A stretch of DNA of 64,000 nucleotides, taken from the NCBI GenBank assembly GCA_037447655.1, contig JBBHKE010001855.1, positions 358,001 through 422,000 of the forward strand, in the 5' to 3' direction. Positions 10,565 through 20,700 of this stretch are shown here, piece by piece. The translations under genes and the position numbers were made by a program. Below the pieces are notes generated by a model. It saw only the letters and a list, made by a program, of their open reading frames with translations. It did not search any database and was not told the DNA's origin. How positions within the stretch are numbered: the stretch's first letter is position 1; the number at the start of each line of letters is the position of its first letter. The stretch comes from Zygnema cylindricum. Taxonomy: Eukaryota; Streptophyta; Zygnematophyceae; Zygnematales; Zygnemataceae.

Positions 10565-10715
10565 GGTTATGGATCACAATTTCTTTATTAGGAGATGATG
10601 ATGGAAGGAGCTCTCTTTGAGAAGCACCTATGGGGCATAGTGTCCGGACATATTCGATGCCCACCTCCACGGGGATTTGGATGAACACGATTTTCTGGCG
10701 CCTCCACAACTATAG
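10565..10715 (+). pseudogene. gag: Start of a second Cop1 internal region (truncated gag)
   Basis: After the LTR comes GGTTATGGATC, a damaged primer site, then gag sequence matching 700-870: MEGALFEKHLWGIVSGH and CPPPRGFG. Homology stops abruptly near 10715 (ACTATAGCA). Together with LTR-internal-LTR upstream this is the broken remnant of a tandem LTR retrotransposon. Confidence 0.85.
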
Positions 10716-10912
10716 CAGGTAAGGCTTATTTGTCTAAATTAGGTCACGTGCAATTTTGAAATTAGTCCACCTATGTAAGAAAAGTGACTTTATGGTTGTT
10801 TTGTGTTTGTATTGCGAAGAGTGTGTTCAAATTCTTCGCTTGATATTTTGTCGGATTGATAAGTATATGCTCTAAGTGAGCTTGTGTGTATCCATAAGTG
10901 TATGATAGTGAC
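10716..10912. other. Unannotated spacer
   Basis: AT-rich sequence with no recognisable gene or element. Confidence 0.5.
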
Positions 10913-11215
10913 TAAGGGCGTGTTCCCATGTAATCGTAACTTAGTCTCGCTATTTTTTTTCCTAGCGAAGATCCTTTGTACTATTTTTCAGAGTGTTCTT
11001 ATGCGCGAAAACGAAATCGTTACTTTAAAATGTGACGGTTGTAGACAAGGGTACAATTTGTGACGGTTGTAGATGATTACAAAACTCGGGACAATTTTTG
11101 AATTTTACAAAATAGCGACAGTTGCAGATGCCTAGTATTTTGTGACATTGTAGATGCTTAGGGTTTTGCGACGTCATGACGTCATGCTCACTTGTGTTAA
11201 CATCGACATCATTGA
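10913..11215 (+). repeat. Terminal part of a TIR DNA element
   Basis: It starts TAAGGGCGTGTTCCCATGTA and is the reverse complement of the right part of the element at 57540-58509. Shared pieces include GCGAAGATCCTT, GAAATCGTTACTTTAAA, repeated GTGACGGTTGTAGA and ATGCTCACTT. Only one end is recognisable here. Confidence 0.65.
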
Positions 11216-11567
11216 TTCAAGGACTTCAAATACCGAATGGTGAGCTTTGTGGCTAATTTATTCTCACTGTTTAGCCATCTCTATCTAATTCTATAGTGCA
11301 CACGTGACTGTAGAGCAAAACCTGCAGCATGTTACGTTGAATGAGTTAGAAAACATTGCATAAACCCATCATATTGTGCAATTTTTCTTGTGGTTGGAAC
11401 ATCGTCATGTTGATATTTTGTATTTTATGTTTTTTGGTTTTCTGTCCTTAAGAGTTACTTAGGATACAACTATGGTTTTTGGGTAAACACAATATGTATG
11501 ATTACCAGTGATATGTAGCCTGTAATAAACCTCTACATGTTACAACTGATTATATTACTAAGTGTTT
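11216..11567. other. Unannotated spacer
   Basis: No open frame or repeat could be supported. The left part may still belong to the TIR element but has no clear match at 57.5-58.2 kb. Confidence 0.45.
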
Positions 11568-12310
11568 TCTTTTGGATCTCAATGCTTTCATCAAAGCCCT
11601 CACCACGTCCCCCCATCTTTATGAGGGTCCACCGGGTACTGTCTATGAGTTATTTCATGACGTTTTGCCCCATAAATCGGGTTTTTGATATGTTTTTTTG
11701 AGTGTGTTCCCTTATTGCTAGTGGCACCGTCCTCTCTTGGATTTGTGATCGTCTCTTGGAGTCTCGCCTTGTGGCTTGTGGTAGTCACCGAACCAAATGC
11801 GGGGATCCGCCTTATTGTAGTGGGAGAGGTGTTCTACCGACTGGTGGCTCGTGGCATTTGCATCCAGCTCTAGCTTGCCTTCCATGAATATTTTTCTCCT
11901 CACCAAATTTGAGTGGTAACTCGTGGGGAATGTGAAGGCGTGGTCTTAAGCCTTGTTGGATGTCCATTCGGATTGGTTAGTCCTTCTTGTTGATGTTTCT
12001 AACGTATTCAATACGATGGATCAATATGCCATTTTTCCGAGCTTATGGCTGCAACTTTTCCGCTTGTCCGCTTGTCCAGATACTTCCTTTTGTGGGGGTC
12101 ATTTATTCTTTAATCAACAACCTTTCATTTTTGGCTAATGGTTATTTGGGCCCGCTTTTCTCAACGATCGTCACTCATCGACAACCGTCTCGGAGGCCTT
12201 CGTTTGCCCTTGCTCATTATCGAGCCCTCCGCACTTCCGCGAATGCCTAGCTTAGACTCTGATATTGAAGGTGTTCGTCAAATTCAAGATAAAATACTAG
12301 CAAGAAGAAT
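11568..12310 (+). pseudogene. Decayed non-copia reverse transcriptase fragment (LINE-like)
   Basis: Fragments in shifting frames match a reverse transcriptase type dispersed in plant genomes: SLIASGTVLSWICDRLLESR (11702 on), VHSDWLVLLVDVSNVFNTMD (from about 11956; the family normally has VDVxNAFN), and FALAHYRALRTSA near 12205. The Asp of VDVSN is the expected first catalytic Asp; the YADD-like motif was not found. At least three frame changes and stops make it a dead copy. It is clearly distinct from the copia enzymes in this window. The exact superfamily is an inference from motif style. Confidence 0.65.
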
Positions 12311-12659
12311 TTAAGGTGAGTGTCTTAAACTCGATACAATACCGGTAATATTGCAATTTTTTTTTTGATTCAAATATTTTTGTTTTTCATGTCAAATGTT
12401 GATAACGGAATAAAGGCGTTGAATTGAGCGTTTTGTTTGTAATTATTAGGTTCTCAAGAAATATCGAAAAAAAAGGATTCCAAAACCATCCAAAATTTCA
12501 AAAATATCTTGTCCCAACCAAACATTGAGAAAAATCAACAAAAAACATAACTAAGTTTTCTTAATCCAACTTATTTAAAAAATTATGAACAGAATGATTA
12601 TCAAAGAATCAATCATTACAATTGTAGCTATCCCGGAAAAAACCCCATATTTGCGCATT
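12311..12659. other. AT-rich spacer
   Basis: Homopolymer-rich sequence. Parts near 12440-12540 loosely resemble 17100-17200, suggesting a degenerate repeat, but nothing coding. Confidence 0.4.
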
Positions 12660-13170
12660 CACACCTGTTATCCTTACAAGACAACATTCCTTTTCAACCA
12701 AACTACGTTATTCTCATCCCTCTTCCCACCCTCAACTACCAATTTTTAACCGTCACATTCGTCTAATAATATCCGTTTACGAAATTCCCTATCCAACATT
12801 TTTTTCCTGATTGCGTTTAATCGGTGATTAAACGACTTTCATTTCACAAAACTTTGGAAAACGCGGCCACCGTCACAACGGAACAGATGGTGAAACTGAA
12901 GAGAGACATAGAAACTTTGTTCCGTCCGCTGCCGCTCGAAGCGGAAACTCCCACTCTCTCTTTACCGGTCAAAAAGTCGATCGGACTATTGTCTCCGTCC
13001 GGCGAAGGTTCCATCACTGTAAGCACAATCACACACAAGTTAGTGTGGATCCTTTCTATAGCCTTCATCAACTACCTCAAAGATTGTGATGGATTCCGTG
13101 AGAAAAAGGGGAAAAGGGTAAAATTAAGCAAAGTTGAAGTGCCACCAACAACGAAAAACCTGTTTTGAAA
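12660..13170 (+). other. Block A: repeated unidentified ORF family, with 114-codon ORF at 12824-13168
   Basis: I do not recognise the protein. The ORF contains MVKLKRDIETLFRPLPLEAE, then STITHKLVWILSIAFINYL. A related sequence is on the minus strand at 48682-49190 (MKLKRDMENMFSWLPLE, TTHKLVWVL, SIAFVN), and similarity extends upstream through the non-coding CTCATCCCTCTT and CTGATTGCGTTTAA stretches. A GTAAGC donor-like site follows the ITV region, so it may be a first exon. It could be a small gene family or a repeat carrying a gene fragment. No function can be inferred. Confidence 0.45.
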
Positions 13171-13499
13171 CTGACTCAAATTCTACTTACACCTCTACAC
13201 TAAGAATATCCTAAATGTGATTGTGACGGATCCTGTGGGACAAAGAAGGGGGTAAAAGTTTAAAACAAAATCGAAGTACCACCTCGAAAGATACAATCTT
13301 TTTAGAATTCCAATTTCATCGCATTAACGCGTTAATTCCAGGATGGTCTTTCCCAGAAACTTCCCACCGCTCTAAATTCCTGTCTCCATCAGAAAACCGA
13401 ATCGGAAACTCAAATGAAAAAAAAATCCCGTTGGATCTCGTGTCAAAAATAAAATGAATAAACAAAACAACCGAAACCCAAAACCCGGAGTTTGACTCG
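13171..13499. other. Unannotated spacer
   Basis: No gene recognised. It separates block A from the duplicated lipid-transfer segment. Confidence 0.4.
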
Positions 13500-14130
13500 T
13501 TGGAAGGGTGTGTTTATTGCTTAAAATGAGAACTGTAAGTAGTCCCGTGGGGTTATGCTATGGAGACGAGGGTTGATAATCGCTTACTTCCACCACTACG
13601 AAATCTTTATTTGAATAATGTACCGCTGATTTGTATGTTGGTGATCTCTACTTTGAGCTGTATATTGGGCTATAAAAAATAGAGATTGAAGAAATGCGAC
13701 TTATAATACTTGTACTCGTGAACTCAAACATGTTGTGACAACAATATAGCCAACACTAAAAGCAATTAAGAGATTCCTTCCTCTTCCTCAAGATATTGTA
13801 TATTATCATTACCACTTTGCACCGCAACACTACCAAAACCGAACCTCTATCCGCACCTGGTACAGGGGCTGGTCCCCAATTCGGACCAGGACTCGGTGCC
13901 AAGTCTCTGCACGTGTGGCTTCCTGGTGTGTTGAGAGCCTCCGGTACGACGCCGCACACTTTCTCGGCCACATACGACACGTCATCGAGGGAGGGCAAAT
14001 ATTTAGGAGAGGTTTGGCACAAGCAAAGCCTGTGGTTGGCCTGCTGGACTCCGAAGCGGCATTGGCCGCCAGGATCAGAAGAGGTTTGAGAACTGCCGTT
14101 GCGGCGAGACTCAAGGTGGGACTCGTAGGC
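13500..14130. repeat. Left copy of a tandem segmental duplication
   Basis: Sequence starting TTGGAAGGGTGTGTTTATTG matches 15199-15830 with high identity through the 3' flank and the lipid-transfer domain. The copies are about 1.7 kb apart, with a copia fragment between them. Confidence 0.88.
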
Positions 14131-14196
14131 TCGGGGGAGGAAAAGGAGGAAGAAGGAGAGGGGGAGGGATATTAGAGGTGGATTGGCAGAAGCCAT
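13756..14196 (-). pseudogene. Truncated lipid-transfer-like copy 2, chimeric with an LTR
   Basis: An open frame of 146 codons whose C-terminal three quarters match the intact copy at 15454-16305 ([30 protein letters not shown]). The proline-rich region and first cysteine are gone, CES became YES and the CC pair became CR, so three of eight cysteines are lost. The ATG at 14196-14194 is made by the last base of a copia LTR (14196-14584, same orientation) plus flanking TG. The new N-terminus, [20 protein letters not shown], is hydrophobic and could act as a signal peptide. It is probably a pseudogene, but an LTR-driven short secreted protein is possible. Confidence 0.7.
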
Positions 14197-14584
14197 GAAA
14201 TTTTACACAACAGAAAGATCAATGCATTAGAGAGAGGAATTGATTTGTATTTGGGATGATTTCATTTAGTGAGAAGAGTCACTTATATACAAAATATACA
14301 ATGCTAATTACTATGGAGTCTAAACGTTCTACGTTACGCTGTAACAAAGGAATCCTAGTCTAGATTCTAACAAATATATGTAGGACAAAAGACTGGATCG
14401 TCACCCAAAAGACTAGATCGACGATCAAATGACTTGTACGTAAAATGACTAGATCGACGTATGTGATAAAAAGTACAAATGACTGGACCGACGTATGGAA
14501 GTACGGACAGGACCAAAAGTGAGACGTCGACTTAACCCACGTAAGAAAAGTACGGAATAACCTAACGCTAAATGTCCCTTAACA
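14196..14584 (-). repeat. 3' LTR of a copia fragment (CopB)
   Basis: Read on the minus strand it starts TGTTAAGGGACATTT right after a polypurine tract (GAGGGGGGG, 14585-14593) and ends TTTCA. A TATA-like GTATATAAG lies at about 14281-14289, some 85 bp before the ATG at 14196. It therefore points into lipid-transfer copy 2. Confidence 0.75.
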
Positions 14585-15198
14585 CCCCCCCTCAAGCGAA
14601 AACTAGGAAGTAGATTGAGATGAAAAATAAAGGAAATTTAGCCAGGAGGAAAAGGAAAACGAAGGCCAGAGGAGAGGCGGTGTTGCTCAAAGTGAGGGCG
14701 ATGAAGAGCCTTGGTGAGATAATCGGCCACTTGGTCGGCGAATTTGACATAAAGAAACTGGAGAGTGTCATCTTCGACTCGCTCGCAAAAGTAGTGATAC
14801 TGAATGTCGATGTGCTTCGTCCGTTTGTTGTGAACAGGATTGCGGAACAAAACAACTGCTCCTTGGGAATCGGAAAAAATAGGAGTTGGGGCTGAAAGGG
14901 GAAACCCAAGATTGGAAAGAAGGGTCCGAAGCCAAACAACTTCCTTGGCGGCGTGACAAGCGGCCATATATTCCGCCTCAGTGCTAAAGCATGCCGTGGT
15001 AGGTTGCTTTCTGCATGACCAAGAGATAAGACCATTGCCCAAAAAGAAGCACGAGCTAGTGGTGGAACGGCGGGAAAGCTCATCTTGGGCCCAATCTGAA
15101 TCAACAAAACCCGTAAGAGTACTAGAGCCAGAGGAAGAATATGTAAGACAAAGAGTTTTAGTGCCCTAAAGATAACGAAAGACACGTTTGGCCGCGGC
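14585..15198 (-). pseudogene. pol: Copia RNase H fragment (CopB)
   Basis: This is the C-terminus of a copia Pol from another family than Cop1. The frame 14638-15042 reads STEAEYMAACHAAKEVVWLR, FSDSQGAVVLFRNPVHNKR, TKHIDIQYHYFCERV and FADQVADYLTKALHR, all typical RNase H motifs, including the Glu of TEAEY and the Asp of SDSQGA. Upstream, KRVFRYL and a stop (GTKTLCLTYSS follows) mark the end of the reverse transcriptase. The fragment is cut at 15198 exactly where the right duplication copy begins, so the rest was lost at the duplication junction. Confidence 0.92.
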
Positions 15199-15830
15199 TT
15201 GGAAGGGTGTGTTTATTGCTTAAAATGAGAACTGTAAGTAGTCCCGTGGGGTTATGCTATGGAGACGAGGGTTGATAATCGCTTACTTCCACCACTACGA
15301 AATCTTTATTTGAAATTGCACCATTGTTTTGTATGTTGGTGATCTCTACTTTGAGCTGTATATTGGGCTATGAAATATAGAGATTGAAGAAATGGGACTT
15401 TTAGCACTTGAACTCTTGAACTCAAACATACTATGGCATCAACGTAGCCAACACTAGAAGCAATAAAGACATCCCTTCCTTCTCCTCAAGATAGTACACC
15501 TTATCATTACCACTGTGCACCGCAGCACTACGAAAACCGAACCTCTATCCGCACCTGGTACAGGGGCTGGTCCCCAATTCGGAGCGGGACTCGGTGCCAA
15601 GCCTCTGCACGTGCGGCTTCCTGGTGTGTTGAGAGCCTCCGGTACGACGCCGCACACTTTCTCGGCCACATACGACACGTCATCGAGGGAGGGCGAATCT
15701 TCGGGAGAGGTTCGGCACAGGCAGAGCCTGTCGTTGGCCTGCTGGACTCCGAAGCAGCAGGGGCCGCCAGGATCGGAAGAGGTCTGGGAACTGCCGTTGC
15801 GGCGAGACTCAAGCTGGGACTCGCAGGCTC
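15199..15830. repeat. Right copy of the tandem segmental duplication
   Basis: It matches 13500-14130, including the 3' flank and most of the eight-cysteine domain. Its left edge abuts the copia fragment and marks the duplication breakpoint. Confidence 0.88.
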
Positions 15831-16305
15831 GGGAGATGAAGTTCCAGATGAGGGAGCAGTAGAAAGGGGGAGAGGGAGAGGGGGAAGGGGAGAAAGAGGG
15901 GAAGGGAGTCGGAGAGAAAGAGGGTTTGGGCGAGGGAGAGGGTGATGGTTTGGGCGAGGGAGAGGGGGAGGGAGAGGGTGAGGAAGAGGGGGAGAGAGAG
16001 GGTGAGGAAGAGGGGGAGGGAGAGGGTGAGGAAGAGGGGGATGGAGAGGGAGAGGAAGAGGGAGAAGGAGAGGGGGAGGAAGAAGGAGAGGGGGAGGGAG
16101 AGGGAGAGAGGGGAAGGGGAGGAGGCGGACTGGACGAGTTAAAGCTTAAGGAAAGCGAGGACGAAGGGGAACTGGCCGGAGAAGTATCGGTCATCCCAGG
16201 ATCGGGAAGAAAAGGGAAGACTTGGGAGGTGGCTGGGCGGAGAGAGAGGAAGAGGGAGGAGATTAGTAAAACGGTCGTAAAGACCGTGCGAGCGTTCGCA
16301 CCCAT
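15454..16305 (-). CDS. Secreted lipid-transfer / hybrid proline-rich protein with eight-cysteine domain (copy 1)
   Basis: A 283-codon open frame. I chose the ATG at 16305 rather than one 33 codons upstream because it is followed by a good signal peptide (residues 1-28, [12 protein letters not shown] core, cleavage near ATSQ). Residues 66-148 are Ser-Pro repeats (SSSPSPSP) like arabinogalactan or extensin glycomodules. The eight-cysteine domain has Cys at 150, 161, 183-184, 195, 197, 218 and 233, the nsLTP pattern C-C-CC-CXC-C-C. Such proteins act in the cell wall or at the plasma membrane and bind lipids. The hydrophobic, Cys-containing tail after 255 could be a GPI-type signal or an unspliced intron. 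Confidence 0.8.
   Translation of the reverse strand: MGANARTVFTTVLLISSLFLSLRPATSQVFPFLPDPGMTDTSPASSPSSSLSLSFNSSSPPPPLPLSPSPSPSPSSSPSPSPSSSPSPSPSSSPSPSPSSSPSLSPSSSPSPSPSPSPKPSPSPSPKPSFSPTPFPSFSPSPSPSPPFYCSLIWNFISRACESQLESRRNGSSQTSSDPGGPCCFGVQQANDRLCLCRTSPEDSPSLDDVSYVAEKVCGVVPEALNTPGSRTCRGLAPSPAPNWGPAPVPGADRGSVFVVLRCTVVMIRCTILRRRKGCLYCF
15862..16107 (-). repeat. 24-bp minisatellite coding Ser-Pro glycomodules
   Basis: Repeats of an 8-codon unit (SSSPSPSP) appear as GA-rich sequence on the plus strand, such as GAGGGTGAGGAAGAGGGG. A homologous but longer Pro-rich tract is in copy 3 at 25786-26325. Such arrays commonly change length. Confidence 0.88.
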
Positions 16306-16460
16306 GGTCGGTTGGATTTCTTTTTCTACTTTTTGGAAGGTGCAGTATGTTCCTGACCTTTGGGGAAAGATAAAATGGAAGTTTCGAACGGACGGACAGG
16401 CCAATGTGGAAATATTTCACGCCCTTGGTTTCGCTGACGACTTCAACTTATTTTTTATTT

Positions 16461-16470
16461 TTTATAAAAG
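16461..16470 (-). promoter_or_regulatory. TATA box of lipid-transfer copy 1
   Basis: TTTTATAAAA lies on the minus strand about 160 bp upstream of the chosen ATG. The same TATA and flanks (GCTNTTATAAAAAA) are preserved upstream of pseudogene copy 3 near 25695, which supports it as promoter sequence. Confidence 0.6.
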
Positions 16471-16479
16471 CGCTGCGAG

Positions 16480-17526
16480 GTCCGCACGAGCTGCCGCGGC
16501 GACAGGAGCGGTTCGCTGACTTGTCGCCCGACAAAGTCGCACTCAGCCGGTCAGGCGTCACTTGTCACGTGTCAGAGGGGCAGATGCGCTTGCCCAGGTC
16601 ACGGTAACGCCGGAGAAATATTTTCTTCCGGCGCGCAGAGACAAACGGCGATCTTCCCCGTTTGTATAACCGAACGCGCTAAAATTATGCAACATGTGAT
16701 TTGTTACATCGAACCGTTGCCTCCTCCACAATGCAGATCTAATGGCTGCAAGCGAAAAATCGTACTATTTGACCATATGTTTGAAAGTGGCCCGCTACTA
16801 TATTTTTCATTTAGTTGCTTGTCTATACAACATTGGGTCAAATTAACGATAAATTTCTTAAATTTCTCGTTTAGAATCTGATACTTAAGATGTTTTTAAT
16901 ATATAAGATAATTTTCTTAATCACCAACATAAAAAATAATAATCGGTTCTTTACACTCAACCCGATATCGATTGTATTGTTACCATTTTTACTCAGATTT
17001 ACACTGTTTTTTTCACTCATATTGGTTAGAAGAAAAAAAAAGGTGTTTAAATTGAGGGGTTTTTGTTCGTTTTCATCTGTTGTTTGAGAAAAATCGATGG
17101 AAATATAGAATTAAACAGGAATCCAACCAACCTAAAATTTCCCAAACATTTTGGTCGAAACCAGTTGTTGAGCAAAAACAACAAAAAAAACAAAAGATAA
17201 AAAATAAAAAATCAATCGTCTCCGATGTCACTGTGCGTAAAAAAACCACCCACTAACACCCATTTACAACCGATTATCCTTCTTACCCCTCTTCTCATCC
17301 CTCTTACCATCCTAAAACTACCCCGTCATATTGATATTATCGTAATAATCACCAAAATGAGCCCACAACTGACACATAGAGAATTACACCAAACGTGGAG
17401 CATAAACACACCATCATTTTGAGAGAGAGATATAAACCAAATAATCTTTACCAAAAGAAACATCTCGCTATCTCTCGCTCAATCGCCCCATTACTTAGAC
17501 AACAAAAAACTACAATTCAACAAAAA
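16480..17526. other. Upstream flank and AT-rich spacer
   Basis: The 16480-16690 part is GC-rich and probably the promoter side of the gene on its left. From 16700 it is AT-rich without a convincing gene. The piece 17220-17330 (TCTTCTCATCCCTCTTACC) resembles the upstream part of blocks A and B. Confidence 0.45.
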
Positions 17527-17750
17527 CTACACCGTGAATCGCTATTAGCGTTCATGAAGATATTTGCGGTCCCCTTTTTTTTGACCGAAATTCTCAAATA
17601 GAATTATTAATTCTATTTTGGAAAACCCTAAATTCTTAATTAGAGTCAATGATTTCCTTGAAAATCCCCAAATTCCCAAATAGCGTTCATATCGCTATTT
17701 GTTTCATAACGCTATTTATTTCATTACGCTAATAGCGATTCACGGTGTAG
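17527..17750. mobile_element. MITE, 224 bp, 24-bp terminal inverted repeats
   Basis: The left end CTACACCGTGAATCGCTATT and the right end AATAGCGATTCACGGTGTAG are inverted copies, matching over 24 bp. A TA at each end would fit a Tc1/mariner-type target duplication. The interior is AT-rich with no ORF. Relatives are at 58916-59120 and 61327-61546. Confidence 0.82.
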
Positions 17751-18014
17751 TGTACACGGTGTGCAGAATGTGCGCTAACAAAACACCTCCAAATGAGTGG
17801 CATTTGTACAAAGTACAACAACATCTCAAACTGAAACTACATATAAAGGATCAAGACCGCTCGAACAAACAAACATATACAAAGGATCAAGACCGCTGAA
17901 CAAAAAAACATATACACACGCGAATTGAATCGAGAAAACTCAAAAGCAAAACATAAGAGACTTACCGATTTGCGCCAATATCCCCTATGGTCGACTCCAC
18001 GATGTTTCTCAACA
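17751..18014 (-). repeat. Probable 3' LTR portion of copia element CopM
   Basis: The minus strand reads a polypurine tract (AGAGGGGGAA, about 18015-18026) then TGTTGAGAAACATCG, a typical LTR start. The far end is not determined. A 36-bp tandem repeat (AAAGGATCAAGACCGCT at 17845 and 17881) lies inside. Confidence 0.6.
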
Positions 18015-18026
18015 TTCCCCCTCTCA

Positions 18027-19260
18027 TAGTGAGAATCACTTCGAGCTCATAACAATCCTAATTTAGGTTGTCGCCTCAAAACTACATCGTATATAGGGGG
18101 GTTTGTCAACATATTGGCAACACCATCCGTACTTGAAGCATATTGAAATTCTACCACCTTTGCTATTACCAAATCTTGTACGAAATGCAACTAAATTAGT
18201 ATGGGTTTCGTACGCTTTTGAAACCATATTTTTCACAAGGGCTATAGAGCTCATACTATATTCACTTCCTTTTAATATGATTTCTTCAACGCTTGAAATT
18301 TCTTCAACAACTGAAAAGGCCACCAAAATATTGGGTCGTGTACCCACTGCTTCACACTAGCGATATTGAAACTTAGAATCCAAAGGAGTTGAAACCAGTT
18401 GAGTGAAGCGTGGAAATCGTGTTAACATTACCTTGCAACAGTGAGCGTGACATAATTTAATGTCTCCGTTCTCATCACGAATCCGTGGGATATAAAGAAC
18501 CCCGCCATGGTCCACTATACGAAAATATTGACGGATGTAGTATTTTGTTTCACAAACTCTGTCCAAACTGGTCGAATTCACTATGAAGTTGTCACATATA
18601 CAAAAAAGGATAATGTGATCAACTCCTTCCCCCTTAACATAAACGCCTGAATCCGAGACCGTACGAACAAACTCATACTCTATTTAAACGTTATGGAGGC
18701 GAATGTACCACATGCATGGCGCCTATTTCAACGCTCAAAGGGATTTGCAAAGCCGCCATCCTTACCTACCCAGGAAGTCACACCTTCCAAGAACTTCATA
18801 TATACCTCTTCCTCTAAGTCGCCATTTAAAATGGTCGTCTCTATGTCCATTTGATGGACATGTTTCTTCCATGCTGTCAGAAGGGCAACTGTCATCCGTG
18901 GAGAATCTATATTTACTACACGAGGAGTCTTTGTGTAGTCCACCACCTCTTTATGCTAGAACCCCTTGCAAACAAGTCGAGCCTTATAATTCCCATCCTC
19001 ACCTAATGCACAACTTGTAGTTTGGAAAACCCACTTTGCATAATGCCCTTGTCCCTTTTGGTAATCTCACCTCAAATGTGCGATTTATCCAGTATAGAAT
19101 TTTTCTTCTCCCATAATGGCTTCCATTTTGACTACCGTTCACAAAGCCACCCTACTTCAAAATATGATTGCGGATCGTTGGACAGATTCTCACACAATGA
19201 TTGTTGTAAGAGAAATTATGCCTCTTTCGCATCCAAAATGAAATAATTTGATTTTGAAAT
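18027..19260 (-). pseudogene. pol: Copia reverse transcriptase and RNase H remnants (CopM)
   Basis: Heavily decayed. The clearest part is 18728-18946: VDYTKTPRVVNIDSPRMTVA, then KKHVHQMDIETTILNGDLEE and VYMKFLEGV, the N-terminal reverse transcriptase motif. It is closely related to the plus-strand copy at 23734. Segments between 18050 and 18580 align with late reverse transcriptase and RNase H but contain many frameshifts. The region 19020-19250 carries linker sequence ending in KARLVCKGF. No active site survives intact. Confidence 0.75.
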
Positions 19261-20700
19261 GTCTCTTTTTTTCTTGTTACAAGAAAGCTTATCCAACATC
19301 TTCCCTCTTGTCTCTCAGGTAATCCTCTAAACTGTCACAACATTCTCCTCTTTCGGTTTTTCTTCTCTCAAATTGGGTAAGCTAGAGTTGGAAATTTGGA
19401 ATTTTGGAGTATCCTGACGCATTCGAGAATTTCGGTTCCAATACTTCAATGTCAATGTCCCCTTTTGAGAACTCCCAATTTCCCCTTCTTCAAATTGACA
19501 TTTGATTCTAGCTCCTCGTCGTAATACGAACCCCAGATGTAAAAAAAACTCTAGTTTCTGCTGCTTATATATATCAAAATTCTTCTTCAAATTCTCGACA
19601 TTTCAATTGTTTCAGATCCGCGTGAAATTTGACATCGTGAGATTCCTCCACAACGTCTGAGCCTGGTCCCAAAAAGGCTATATAAATTCCCCCTTGAGTT
19701 GTGGCCCACAAAGATACCCAGACTCTTCACTTTTCTAACACACACTGTTGCACGACCAACACAAACCAGCTAGTCACGCCTTCTTTCCATACCATAACTC
19801 GTGCAATTTTTTGTCATCGGAGACAGAATGTAAGTCTTTGATTACAAAAGTAATATGCAAGATTACTTCCCTCGATAATTTTTTTTTTTGATCGGAGCTA
19901 TAAATCATAGCGCTTCCAATTTCTTCCAAAGTTTTGTTTTCCATCTCAACCACTGTTAAATTCCGGAAACAAGGAGCAGTGAACTGGTGCCCTATTCCCC
20001 ATTCCCTACGATATCATTTGAACACCACAAATTCTCCTCCATTTTCTGTTAAAATCCCCTTTGAATTTTTGGTCATATTGCCTTTCGGTCATCGTATGCC
20101 ACTCTTAAAATACTTTTCATACATCACATTTTTTCTTTAACAAACCCCACAGGAGTCGCAAATAGTCATCCACAATGATGAAAGTATAACGATTTTCCCC
20201 AATGCTCTCGGGCTTGATATTCCCACACAAATCAACACCACCAATTCCAACGAATGTTGGGTAGAAATTTTGGATCCTGAAACCGGATCTTGTTCAAAAT
20301 TTTGTGCTACACCCATCAAATCCGTTAATCTTCTTCCCAGATACAAGATCCAAACGAAGAACACTCGACTTCTTGATCATCAAGTAAAAATTCCCTCAGA
20401 TGTGCGGCCCATCTGGTAGTGCAAAAAACTCAAATGTCCCTTTTAAATTCGAGATATGAATTTTGATGGCACCGGTTAAGGAGTTTTTCTTCGACCAGCA
20501 CCACACGAGCCAATTGTGCATGGATTCGGTCACTTTCCCTTCACCAATCACCCTCACATCCGCTCACAAAACTTGTATCGTCAAATCCCCACTATCCGAA
20601 AAGCCTTTGCCTATCTTTGACCCCGTCGGAGAAGATCTATCTTTCTCACGTGGGAAGGGAAGATCCACAGTAACAATATATCTAAGGGCAGTTGAACCCT
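19261..20700 (-). pseudogene. pol: Copia integrase and protease-side remnants (CopM)
   Basis: Near 20015-20260 a minus-strand frame reads VDLCGNIKPESIGENRYTF then IIVDDYLRLLWGLLKKK, the start of a copia integrase core (usually HTDLCGP and DDYSR). Upstream, 20137-20364 contains LGRRLTDLMGVAQNF in another frame, in the position of the GAG-pre-integrase region. The remainder to 20700 is too decayed to assign residue by residue. Dead copy. Confidence 0.6.

Noticed and set aside
15926-16519. Plus-strand Glu/Gly-rich frame of 197 codons
   Set aside because: It is the antisense of the Ser-Pro repeat of the lipid-transfer gene; the low-complexity repeat keeps several frames open.
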